9,430 nucleotides of DNA, from NCBI GenBank assembly GCA_900553645.1, contig USEE01000034.1, positions 1-9,430 on the forward strand, read 5' to 3'. Positions 1 to 6,280 of this stretch are shown piece by piece (positions within the stretch are counted from its first letter, which is position 1; every line of letters begins with the position of its first letter). Below the pieces are notes generated by a model. It was not told the origin of the DNA. It saw only the letters and a list, made by a program, of their open reading frames with translations, and did no database searches. The stretch comes from an uncultured Eubacteriales bacterium. GTDB taxonomy: Bacteria > Bacillota_A > Clostridia > Christensenellales > Aristaeellaceae. A program made the position numbers and the translations under genes.

Positions 1-972
1 AGGAACGGCGGTAGGTTCGGGAGTGGGTTCAGGCGTGGGAACGGCGGTAGGTTCGGGAGTGGGTTCAGGCGTAGGAACAGCCGTCGGCACAGGCGTGGGC
101 GTGGGATCGGGCGCGTTGAACCAGAACGAAAGCTTGCGTCCGTCCAGCCACACCTCGTACCGCCCGGTTTTGAGCCGCTCGTTCAGATGGAGTATGACGC
201 TTCTCTCGTTCGGAAATTCCAGCGCGTAAATGCCCGGCGCGGCCTCGCCCGAATCCACGCGCCTGAGTTCAAAATCGGCGGGGTTAAGGCCGGTCGAGCG
301 GGTGCGCATGGATAGGAGTATGCTGGTTTCGTCCACATGATTTACATCGCCCATGTAATCGCCGACGTATACTCTTACTCTTGCATCTTTAGTGCTCGGG
401 TCGAAAATTGAGGTGCTTGAATCAACCTTGGCGTATACATTTATTACCATATTGCCGCGTCCGACTGCGGTTATTTTGCCGCTTTGTTTGTCAACTGTTG
501 CAATATTAGCTTTGCTGGCGCTGTAATACATGATGTGCGGCGCGTTCCGGGGGGATACTCTCGCAGAAATAGTGCGCTGTTCTCCGGGGGCAATATAAAG
601 ATTGGCCGGGGATACGTTCAGTATCTTAACCAACTGCTTGCGCACTTCAAATGTGTGAATGCCTTTGGCAAATCTTCCTACTTTGCTGACCGTTATTGTG
701 ACCTTTCCGGACTTTAGAAATTCAAGCTCAAAAGTATGCTTGCCCAAGTTTGTGACCTTAACTATGGACGGGTTGGATATATTAAGGTTGTATGGAGCCA
801 AATAATCAGCAACCGTTATCCGAATAGTGCGACCAAGTTGAACGTATTCCGGCAGCCTTTTCCCGTTGCCATCATATAGAAGAGCCGCACTTGCCGGAGA
901 GGGAACCAGCGGGATCATGAGCGAGAGCATCAGTATGATTATGCCAATACGACGCAGATGATTTCTGAACAT
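1..972 (-). CDS. Secreted Ig-like (BIG2) domain protein with Pro/Thr-rich repeat linker, partial at 3' end
   Basis: The frame is open for all 324 codons from the ATG at 972 to the window edge, so the C-terminus is missing. The start follows an AGGAGG at 982-987 with 9-nt spacing. Residues 1-29 form a signal peptide: basic MFRNHLRR, a hydrophobic core, then SPASA before the probable cleavage site. Residues about 40-110 look like one Ig-like fold. Residues about 118-182 match the bacterial Ig-like group 2 pattern: VSPANLYIAPGE, then YSASKANIATVD, then SGKITAVGRGN. Residues 203-285 form another all-beta-looking stretch without a family I can name. From residue 289 the protein is a Pro/Thr/Glu-rich linker. 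BIG2 domains are common in surface proteins of gut Clostridia; the linker suggests a wall-spanning or anchored protein whose functional domain lies outside the window. Codons in the N-terminal half are less GC-rich than in neighbouring genes. Existence of the gene is nearly certain; its specific role is unknown. Confidence 0.85.
   Translation of the reverse strand, partial: MFRNHLRRIGIIILMLSLMIPLVPSPASAALLYDGNGKRLPEYVQLGRTIRITVADYLAPYNLNISNPSIVKVTNLGKHTFELEFLKSGKVTITVSKVGRFAKGIHTFEVRKQLVKILNVSPANLYIAPGEQRTISARVSPRNAPHIMYYSASKANIATVDKQSGKITAVGRGNMVINVYAKVDSSTSIFDPSTKDARVRVYVGDYMGDVNHVDETSILLSMRTRSTGLNPADFELRRVDSGEAAPGIYALEFPNERSVILHLNERLKTGRYEVWLDGRKLSFWFNAPDPTPTPVPTAVPTPEPTPEPTAVPTPEPTPEPTAVP
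2..109 (-). repeat. 36-bp in-frame tandem repeat encoding PTPEPTPEPTAV
   Basis: Two 36-bp copies at 2-37 and 38-73 differ only in their last base. A third, degenerate copy follows from 74. Each unit is exactly 12 codons and encodes PTPEPTPEPTAV on the minus strand, so the array is a protein linker repeat. It continues past the left edge, so copy number is unknown. Near-identity of the two copies suggests recent unequal crossing-over or slippage. Confidence 0.85.
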
Positions 973-1037
973 CGATGTACACCTCCTGAAATGTTCAGAT
1001 GAGCACAAAAGTAAAAATAATGATTCGGTACGACACT

Positions 1038-1066
1038 ATAATATCATATACTTTCAAGAAAAGCAA
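1038..1066 (-). promoter_or_regulatory. Probable sigma-A promoter of the BIG2 protein gene
   Basis: Reading the minus strand, TTGCTT (1066-1061) is followed after exactly 17 bp by TATTAT (1043-1038). Transcription would start near 1031 and give a leader of about 59 nt before the ATG at 972. The surrounding DNA is AT-rich, unlike the flanking genes. It lies back to back with the hflX promoter. Confidence 0.55.
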
Positions 1067-1108
1067 CGATTATGAAAATGGCTTTTTAGCCGTAAACTGA
1101 ATTACGTC

Positions 1109-1122
1109 AAGTAAATTTACTT
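1109..1122. promoter_or_regulatory. 14-bp perfect palindrome, candidate operator
   Basis: AAGTAAATTTACTT is a perfect 14-bp inverted repeat. It overlaps the first two bases of the -35 box of the hflX promoter (1121-1126) and lies 43 bp from the -35 box of the divergent gene. A symmetric AT-rich site in this position could bind a dimeric regulator. AT-rich palindromes also arise by chance in such DNA, and no regulator gene is visible nearby. Confidence 0.35.
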
Positions 1123-1148
1123 TACAAATCGACGCGATGTGGTATAAT
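1121..1148 (+). promoter_or_regulatory. Probable sigma-A promoter of the hflX operon
   Basis: TTTACA at 1121-1126 and a consensus TATAAT at 1143-1148 are separated by 16 bp. The -10 box is preceded by TGG (1140-1142), giving the extended -10 form TGnTATAAT. Transcription should begin near 1155, which places about 135 nt of leader before the hflX start codon. Confidence 0.75.
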
Positions 1149-1154
1149 ATTCTA

Positions 1155-1290
1155 GGCGGGCGCAGAAGCTATGATGAAGTGCATATGCGTCCGGGCGGGC
1201 AAATACATATGCGCCGCGCGCGGTGTGCGCGGGCAGAGCCGCCCGTATGATCGACTTTTAGACCGCCGCACAGCGGCTTTGGGAGGATTC
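1155..1290 (+). promoter_or_regulatory. Leader of the hflX mRNA, structured, with the hflX ribosome binding site
   Basis: This GC-rich leader contains several possible stems: CGGGC/GCCCG around 1230-1245, and GCCGC-ACA-GCGGC at 1265-1277, which is followed by TTT and lies directly before the GGGAGG at 1281-1286 that serves the ATG at 1291. The reading frame upstream of that ATG is open back to 1171, but that stretch has no good ribosome binding site and resembles nothing I know in HflX. One short out-of-frame reading frame starts at the ATG near 1187 and ends just before the last stems. No complete intrinsic terminator is visible, so attenuation is only a possibility. Confidence 0.35.
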
Positions 1291-3084
1291 ATGAACGAAA
1301 ACAAGGTAAACGGCAATATTGACGGCGTGCGCCAGTCGGCGATAGACCGGCTGCGCGAGGTATATGATATTCAGGCGGAGGGCGATTGCTTCGCGCCGCC
1401 CGAGATAATAGAGCGCATGGCGGCGTTCACGGCCATATGCAACCGCGAGGTCAGCGTGTACATCAGCCGCGACGGGCGCGTGATGGACATAACCGTGGGC
1501 GGCCCCGAGAGCGTGCCGCTGAAAAGCCTGCGCCTTAGGCGCAATCCGGGTCGGCTGTCCATGATAAGGTGCATACACACGCACCCGGAGGGCGAGGCGC
1601 GCCTGTCCGGCGTGGACAGGCAGGCGCTCAGGAGCATGAACTTCGACGCGATGGCCGCAATCAGCGTAAGGGGCGGCAATGCGCGCGAAATAGGCGTGGG
1701 CTTTTTAGGCGAAATGGGCGCGGGCGGCGCGGTCGAGGTAATCGAGCCGCCGTGCGTGCCGGTAGGCCGCATTCCGCAGGAGGAATGGATGCACGAAATC
1801 GCGCTGGCCGACGGGCGCGTGCGCGCGTGGTCGGGGCTGGAATCGGAGGAGGAGCGCGCCATGCTGGTTTCGGTGGACAGCGCCGAATCGCTGGACGAGC
1901 TGGCGGCGCTGACCGATACGGCGGGCGGCGTGGTGATAGAGCGCGTGCTCCAGCGGCTGCCTAAACCCGACCCGGCAACCTATATCGGCTCGGGCAAGGT
2001 GGAGGAGCTGTCGCTCACCGCTCAGGCGCTCGACATAGACATTTGTATATTCGACGACGAGCTGACCGGCGCGCAGCTGCGCAATCTGGAGGAGGGCATA
2101 GGCGTAAGGTGCATCGACCGCACCGGACTTATACTTGACATATTCGCGCAGCGCGCCCGCTCGCGCGAGGGCAAGCTCCAGGTCGAACTGGCACAGCTTC
2201 AATACAGACTGCCTCGGCTCACGGGTCAGGGCACGGCACTTAGCCGACTCGCGGGCGGCATAGGCACGCGCGGCCCCGGCGAAAGCAAGCTGGAGCAGGA
2301 TCGCCGCTACATACGCCGCCGCATAGCCGACGTGAATGCCGAGCTTAAAGAGCTTATCGCCCAGCGCGAACTTCAGCGCCGTCAGCGTCAGAAAAACGGC
2401 GTGCCGGTAGTCGCGCTGGTGGGCTACACCAACGCGGGCAAGTCCACGCTGCTCAACCGCATGTCGGGCGCGGACGTGCTGGCCGAGGATAAGCTGTTCG
2501 CCACGCTGGACACCACCACGCGGCAGTTGTCACTGCCTGACAATCAGAGCTGCCTGCTTATCGATACGGTCGGCTTTATAAACAAGCTGCCGCACGAACT
2601 GGTCAGCGCGTTCAAGGCCACGCTGGAGGAGGTAGTCAAGGCCGACCTGCTTGTAGTGGTATCGGACGCGTCCAACCCCGAATGGCGCGCACAGCGCAAG
2701 GTAGTAGGCGAGGTGCTGGCACAGCTGGGCGCGGGCGGCAAGCCCGTAATAGAGGCGTTCAATAAGTGCGACAACCTGACCGAGCGTATGCCTTTGCCTA
2801 AGGGTCAATTCTACGTATCGGCGCGCACGGGCGAGGGTCTGGACGAACTTCTGCGCGAGATACAATCGCGCGCGGCGGCGATGCTGCACCGGGTGCGCAT
2901 ATGCGTGCCTTACTCCAAGGGTCAGCTTGTCAGCCGCATACATGAGCAGGGCAATGTAATCAGCGAGGAATACGATGCGGAGGGCACCGTAATAATAGCC
3001 ACGCTCGACCAGATTGCGCTCGACCGCATATCGCGCGAGCTGCCGGTGGGCGGGGTTGAGCTGCTGGGGGCGGCTAAATCGTGA
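1291..3084 (+). CDS. hflX: GTPase HflX with N-terminal JAMM-like domain
   Basis: HflX is a ribosome-associated GTPase that splits stalled or stress-inactivated 70S ribosomes. The 597-residue product is longer than the roughly 420 residues of E. coli-type HflX because of an N-terminal module of about 185 residues. That module carries H96-T-H98-P, S106 and D109, which fits the JAMM pattern HxHx(10)D, with E53 as the likely upstream acidic residue. The HflX core begins near residue 190 with YIGSGKVEEL (231-240), followed by the glycine-rich stretch TGQGTALSRLAGGIGTRGPG (311-330) and a helical linker. The GTPase domain has G1 GYTNAGKS (378-385), G3 DTVGF (425-429), G4 NKCD (491-494) and G5 SARTG (510-514). 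A further 60-70 residue C-terminal domain follows. I chose ATG 1291 because GGGAGG lies four bases upstream and because clostridial homologues, as I recall them, begin near this point; the open frame from 1171 would add 40 unsupported residues. The stop overlaps the next gene's start (TGATG). Confidence 0.95.
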   Translation: MNENKVNGNIDGVRQSAIDRLREVYDIQAEGDCFAPPEIIERMAAFTAICNREVSVYISRDGRVMDITVGGPESVPLKSLRLRRNPGRLSMIRCIHTHPEGEARLSGVDRQALRSMNFDAMAAISVRGGNAREIGVGFLGEMGAGGAVEVIEPPCVPVGRIPQEEWMHEIALADGRVRAWSGLESEEERAMLVSVDSAESLDELAALTDTAGGVVIERVLQRLPKPDPATYIGSGKVEELSLTAQALDIDICIFDDELTGAQLRNLEEGIGVRCIDRTGLILDIFAQRARSREGKLQVELAQLQYRLPRLTGQGTALSRLAGGIGTRGPGESKLEQDRRYIRRRIADVNAELKELIAQRELQRRQRQKNGVPVVALVGYTNAGKSTLLNRMSGADVLAEDKLFATLDTTTRQLSLPDNQSCLLIDTVGFINKLPHELVSAFKATLEEVVKADLLVVVSDASNPEWRAQRKVVGEVLAQLGAGGKPVIEAFNKCDNLTERMPLPKGQFYVSARTGEGLDELLREIQSRAAAMLHRVRICVPYSKGQLVSRIHEQGNVISEEYDAEGTVIIATLDQIALDRISRELPVGGVELLGAAKS

Positions 3085-4106
3085 TGAAAATTATGCGCCG
3101 CGTGCGGGCGGTCTGCGCGGCGCTTATGGCGCTGTGCCTGATCGCCGCGCCGCTGTGCGCGCGGGCCGACCTTACCGCGCGCTTCATCGACGTGGGGCAG
3201 GGCGATTCCTGCCTTATAACGTGCGACGGCGAATCCATGATAGTGGACGGCGGCACCGCGGACAACAGCTCAAAGCTGGTGGCGCTGATGAATGCGCTGG
3301 ACGTGGACGAGCTGAAATATATGGTAAATACGCACCCGCACGACGATCACGTGGGCGGGCTGTGCGGGCCGCTGAACAAAGTGCGCGTGGACGCGGCATA
3401 TTCCAGCACGCTGGATTATGACCAGAACTATTTTATAAGCTATAAGCGGTATGCCCAAAAGCAGGGCGTAAGCCTGGGCACGCTGAGCGCGGGCGATACG
3501 CTGAAGCTGGGCGGCGCGGACGTGTACGTGCTCGCGCCGATAGGGGATACGGCGGATATAAGCGACCTTAACGATACGTCGATAATACTGCGCGTGGTGT
3601 ATGGGCGCACGTCTATGCTGCTGACCGGCGACGCGGGGCTGGGCGAGGAGCAGACGCTCATCGACTCGGGCACGGAGCTGAAAAGCGACCTGCTAAAGGT
3701 AGGGCACCACGGCGCGGCGACGTCCTCGGGCGCGGAGTTCTTGCGGGAAGTGTCGCCGCAGTGGGCGGTAATATCGGTGGGCGCGGACAATGACTTTGGC
3801 CACCCTGCGGATGAAACGCTAAAAAGGTTGAGCAGCGCGGGCGCGAACGTGCTGCGCACGGATAAAAACGGCACGATTACGGTAAATAGCGACGGCAAAA
3901 CAATAACGCTGACCGCCGAGCGCAACTTCAAGTCAATAACCGCCGACGAGCCAGTAGGCGAAACCTACATAGGCAACAAAAATACGAAGAAGTTCCATCG
4001 CCAGTCTTGCCACACGCTCCCGGCTGAAAAGAACCGGGTGGAGTTAAAGTCGCGCGACGAAGCCATTAAGCAGGGGTATGTGCCTTGCAAAAATTGTAAT
4101 CCGTAA
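3084..4106 (+). CDS. Secreted ComEC/Rec2-type MBL-fold protein with C-terminal Ada-like zinc-binding domain
   Basis: The 340-residue product starts at an ATG overlapping the hflX stop codon by one base; a GTG one codon upstream is a possible alternative. Residues 1-28 form a signal peptide ending in CARA. The MBL fold begins with FIDVGQGDSCLI (34-45) and IVDGG (53-57), and shows the metal motif THPHDDH (83-89), GDAG (182-185), GHHG (207-210) and GHP (239-241). This order is that of the C-terminal domain of ComEC/Rec2, without the membrane channel. Residues 296-340 are a separate small domain of the Ada metal-binding type: YIGNKNTKKFH, then H305, C309 and a final C335-x2-C338. Such tails occur on secreted clostridial MBL proteins and nucleases. 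The likely role is an extracellular phosphodiesterase or nuclease, perhaps acting on DNA; the substrate is inferred. Translational coupling to hflX implies co-expression, but a shared function is not evident. Confidence 0.85.
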   Translation: MKIMRRVRAVCAALMALCLIAAPLCARADLTARFIDVGQGDSCLITCDGESMIVDGGTADNSSKLVALMNALDVDELKYMVNTHPHDDHVGGLCGPLNKVRVDAAYSSTLDYDQNYFISYKRYAQKQGVSLGTLSAGDTLKLGGADVYVLAPIGDTADISDLNDTSIILRVVYGRTSMLLTGDAGLGEEQTLIDSGTELKSDLLKVGHHGAATSSGAEFLREVSPQWAVISVGADNDFGHPADETLKRLSSAGANVLRTDKNGTITVNSDGKTITLTAERNFKSITADEPVGETYIGNKNTKKFHRQSCHTLPAEKNRVELKSRDEAIKQGYVPCKNCNP

Positions 4107-4154
4107 ATAAGCAAAAGACTAAATAGAAATCTCCAAGCAGCAACGATGGCGAAA

Positions 4155-4199
4155 CCGCTGCGCGCTCCAAAGCAATATCGAGCGCGGCAGCGTTTTTTT
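4155..4199 (+). terminator. Intrinsic terminator of the hflX-MBL operon
   Basis: The arm CGCTG-CGCGCTC (4156-4167) pairs with GAGCGCG-g-CAGCG (4180-4192), a 12-bp GC-rich stem with one bulged G and a 12-nt loop. Seven T residues follow directly (4193-4199). It lies 48 bp past the MBL stop codon. Confidence 0.9.
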
Positions 4200-4491
4200 A
4201 GTATGCAGATTCGCGGCATTTCAGGCGCAAGCGCTCCCGGAAAACTGTGGACGCAGCCGCAGACGGCGCAATAAGCCGCCTTCCGTTCGCGCAGCCCCGA
4301 AGCGCGCAGTATAAATAAGCGCCGCCGGCTCTAAATCAGAACCGGCGGCGTAAGAAAGCGCAAAGCGCTCTGAATATCAAATACCTTCAAATAACCGTGC
4401 CAAAGCGATTATGCGGGAGAGCAGTACCACTGCGAAACTATCCGGCGTTTCCGTGCTCTTCTGCTGAAAAGAAGAACGCGTCCCGCCTTAG
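4200..4491. other. Intergenic region between convergent operons, no gene seen
   Basis: Between the hflX-operon terminator and the scfB stop codon I see no reading frame with a ribosome binding site or a recognisable product. The stretch holds the minus-strand hairpin described separately (4320-4350) and a small inverted repeat AGCGC-AAA-GCGCT near 4356-4368. The remainder shows no structure I can name. Confidence 0.5.
4311..4350 (-). terminator. Probable terminator of scfB
   Basis: On the minus strand, the arm from 4350 to 4338 pairs with the arm from 4332 to 4320 over 13 bp, closing a five-base loop (GATTT). One pair is a G-U wobble only when read on the minus strand; on the plus strand it would be a C-A mismatch, which favours leftward transcription. 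The hairpin is followed by CTTATTTAT, a weak U-tract. It lies about 140 nt past the scfB stop. Confidence 0.6.
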
Positions 4492-5871
4492 TTACTTCTC
4501 CTCCTGCTCCTTTGCCCTCAAACGGTTCTCACGCTCTATGGCGTAAACCGCTATCGCGCATTCGAGACGCTTGCGCTCCAGCTCGCATTCCATGTCGTAG
4601 GGCTTGGAGATGTCGCCGTTGAGTAGCTGAGCGTTGGCTGCACAGCCGCCCGAGCAGTAGAAGCGCGCCCAGCAGGAGCGGCACTTTTCCTTGTTCAGGA
4701 CATGGTTGGCAGCGAAACGCTTTTGTATGGTCGTGTCGAAACTGCCGTCCAGGACGCTGCCCATCTTGTAGCCCTCGCGGCCTACAAACTGGTGACACGG
4801 GTAGATGTCGCCCTCGGGGGTCACGGCGACGTATTCGTCGCCCGAACCGCAGCCGCTCAGACGCTTGCGGATGCAGGGGCCGCCCTCCAGATCCACGTTG
4901 AAGTGGAAGAAGTTGATGAAGTGGCCCGCCGCGCGGCGGCGTATGTACTCCTGTCCCAGCTCCTCGTACTGCTCCTTCAGCATGGGCAGCTGGTCGGGAC
5001 GCAGCGCGTAGGGCGAGTCGGGGGTCAGAACTACCGGCTCAACCGAAATCTGCTCAAAACCAGCGTCGTTCAGCGCAATTACATCCTTAGAAAAGTCCGG
5101 GTTCATCGCCGTGTACGTGCCGCGCACATAATACTCCTTGTCGCCGCGCATCTTCGCCATCTTTAGCGCGTTCGGCATTATTATGTCGTAGGACGGCTTG
5201 CCGTTTGCGGTGGGGCGCATGAAATCGTGCACGCTCTTGCGGCCGTCCAGCGACAGCACGATGTTCTTCATCTCGCGATTTATGAATTCCATCCTGTCGT
5301 CGTTTAGGGCCACGCAGTTGGTGGTTATGGTGAAGTTGAAATGCTTGCCGGTCTCCGCCTCGCGCTTGCGGCCGTACTCGACCAGGCGCTTTACTACGTC
5401 GAAGTTCATGAGCGGCTCGCCGCCGAAAAAGTCAACCTCAAGGTTGTGACGATTGCCCGAATGGGCGATCAGCCAGTCCAGCGCCTTTACGCCCACGTCG
5501 TAGGGCAGGAGCATCCGGTGTTGGCCGTGATAGTCGCCGCCGTCCGCAAAACAGTACTTGCAGCGCAGGTTGCAATCGTGCGCCGCGTGCAGGCACATCG
5601 CCTTGACCGTGCCCGCAGTCTTTATCTCCAACCCCGTGTAGTCGTAGTTGGTCAAAAGCTGCCCCGCCTGCTTCATCTCGTCGATCTCGGCAATGATCTC
5701 GCGCAGATCGTTTTCGTCAAAGCGATCCTTCAGCTCGGCGACTATCGCGTCGGGCTCCATCGTCTCTATGCGGCTGAGTACCTCGTAAGCAGGCTCGTCC
5801 ACCATGTGAACACTGCCCGAATCGACGTCCATTGCGATCATCGCGCCTAAAGCCTTAAATACATGCAGCAT
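4492..5871 (-). CDS. scfB: Thioether cross-link-forming SCIFF peptide maturase (radical SAM/SPASM)
   Basis: This enzyme installs a thioether bond between a cysteine sulfur and the beta carbon of a threonine in the SCIFF precursor, giving a ranthipeptide. The 459-residue length fits the family. Residues 1-80 form an N-terminal peptide-recognition domain of the RRE type. The radical SAM core has CNLRCKYC with C100, C104 and C107 binding the SAM-coordinating 4Fe-4S cluster, then FFGGEP (148-153) and TITTN (181-185). The SPASM region supplies cysteines for two auxiliary clusters: C333, C341, C359 (in GDIYPCHQF), C397, C400, C406, C410 (CSGGC) and C429. The ATG at 5871 follows AAAGGA at a spacing of about 6 nt. 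The cognate precursor gene lies 173 bp upstream on the same strand, the usual arrangement. Homologues CteB and Tte1186 have been studied biochemically. All key residues are present, so the enzyme should be active. Confidence 0.96.
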   Translation of the reverse strand: MLHVFKALGAMIAMDVDSGSVHMVDEPAYEVLSRIETMEPDAIVAELKDRFDENDLREIIAEIDEMKQAGQLLTNYDYTGLEIKTAGTVKAMCLHAAHDCNLRCKYCFADGGDYHGQHRMLLPYDVGVKALDWLIAHSGNRHNLEVDFFGGEPLMNFDVVKRLVEYGRKREAETGKHFNFTITTNCVALNDDRMEFINREMKNIVLSLDGRKSVHDFMRPTANGKPSYDIIMPNALKMAKMRGDKEYYVRGTYTAMNPDFSKDVIALNDAGFEQISVEPVVLTPDSPYALRPDQLPMLKEQYEELGQEYIRRRAAGHFINFFHFNVDLEGGPCIRKRLSGCGSGDEYVAVTPEGDIYPCHQFVGREGYKMGSVLDGSFDTTIQKRFAANHVLNKEKCRSCWARFYCSGGCAANAQLLNGDISKPYDMECELERKRLECAIAVYAIERENRLRAKEQEEK

Positions 5872-5993
5872 ATTTTTTCCTTTCTCGCGTATGTCATTAA
5901 AATGAAAAACAGATGGTACATAGTCTAACTGAAAATCGATTTTAAGGCATACACCTAACCGCTATGCCCGAACATAGTCCGCGCATACACATG
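5872..5993 (-). promoter_or_regulatory. Upstream region of scfB with a weak promoter candidate
   Basis: The AT-rich DNA between the scfA terminator and scfB could hold an independent promoter. The best minus-strand match I find is TTAAAA, 17 bp, TATGTA within roughly 5920-5945, which is only a loose fit. A small hairpin CTATG-ttcggg-CATAG lies at 5962-5977. Expression of scfB could instead come from readthrough of the upstream terminator. Confidence 0.3.
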
Positions 5994-6022
5994 AAAAAAG
6001 GCCTGCCGATAAACGGAGGCCT
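5994..6022 (-). terminator. Intrinsic terminator between scfA and scfB
   Basis: On the minus strand AGGCCTCCG (6022-6014) pairs with CGG-c-AGGCCT (6008-5999) across a five-base loop, TTTAT, with a single bulged C. Six T residues complete the signal (5999-5994). It lies 22 bp past the scfA stop and would end most transcripts as a short precursor-only mRNA. Confidence 0.9.
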
Positions 6023-6044
6023 CAATTACCAAATAAACCTGGCC

Positions 6045-6191
6045 TTACTTGTCCTTCTGCTGGCACTTCTGGTTGGCCACGGTGCAGGAAGTCTTGCAGG
6101 CGCTCTGGCAGGAAGTCTGGCACTCGCCGCAGCCACCGTGTACGGCGCTGTTCTTAAGACACGCGGGCTGTATAGTCTGAATATGCTTCAT
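6045..6191 (-). CDS. scfA: Six-cysteine SCIFF ranthipeptide precursor
   Basis: This 48-codon gene encodes the substrate of ScfB. It begins MKHIQTIQPACLKNSAVHGG and continues with the highly conserved SCIFF core CGECQTSCQSACKTSC and TVANQKC. The six signature cysteines are C21, C24, C28, C32, C36 and C43. C32 and T37 correspond to the pair reported to form the thioether bond in the Thermoanaerobacter tengcongensis homologue, and both are present. The N-terminal MKHIQTI matches the usual MKHIKT-type leader. An additional cysteine, C11, lies in the leader where most homologues I recall have none. AGGAG around 6200-6205 precedes the ATG by about 8 nt. The core shows no leader-cleavage motif such as GG followed by a transporter gene, and no export gene is adjacent. 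The mature peptide's role is unsettled; a signalling role has been proposed in solvent-producing clostridia. Confidence 0.97.
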   Translation of the reverse strand: MKHIQTIQPACLKNSAVHGGCGECQTSCQSACKTSCTVANQKCQQKDK

Positions 6192-6280
6192 GATCTTATC
6201 TCCTCTCGATATATCGCGGACATAATCCGCATTTAGCTAAATTCTGAATTGCGCCCGGACAATAATGCCCGGGCGACATA
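6192..6280 (-). promoter_or_regulatory. Region between tRNA-Leu and scfA: hairpins and weak promoter candidate
   Basis: Read on the minus strand, a perfect 7-bp stem CGCCCGG/CCGGGCG (6252-6258 with 6269-6275) follows the tRNA by a few bases. It lacks a proper T-run, so it may be a weak terminator or a processing boundary. Next come TTCAGA and, 17 bp later, TTATGT, a loose promoter match. Just before the scfA ribosome binding site lie a hairpin GCGGA-ttatg-TCCGC (6230-6216) and a 10-bp palindrome CGATATATCG (6207-6216). These could stabilise the short scfA transcript. Confidence 0.4.

Noticed and set aside
2..109. CRISPR-like array with a 36-bp period
   Set aside because: Units abut without spacers, are whole codons, and encode a Pro/Thr linker inside an open reading frame.
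23..229. Small plus-strand frame rich in Gly/Val
   Set aside because: It is the complement of the Pro/Thr repeat in the minus-strand secreted protein gene.
1171..1290. Extending hflX 40 codons upstream to the ATG at 1171
   Set aside because: No good ribosome binding site precedes 1171, whereas GGGAGG precedes the ATG at 1291, and the extra residues look like translated leader DNA.
3965..4219. 84-codon minus-strand frame across the MBL gene end and terminator
   Set aside because: It runs through the terminator hairpin and the zinc-domain coding region, without a ribosome binding site or known similarity.
4203..4274. Short plus-strand frame of 23 codons after the hflX-operon terminator
   Set aside because: It has no ribosome binding site or promoter and shows no recognisable sequence.
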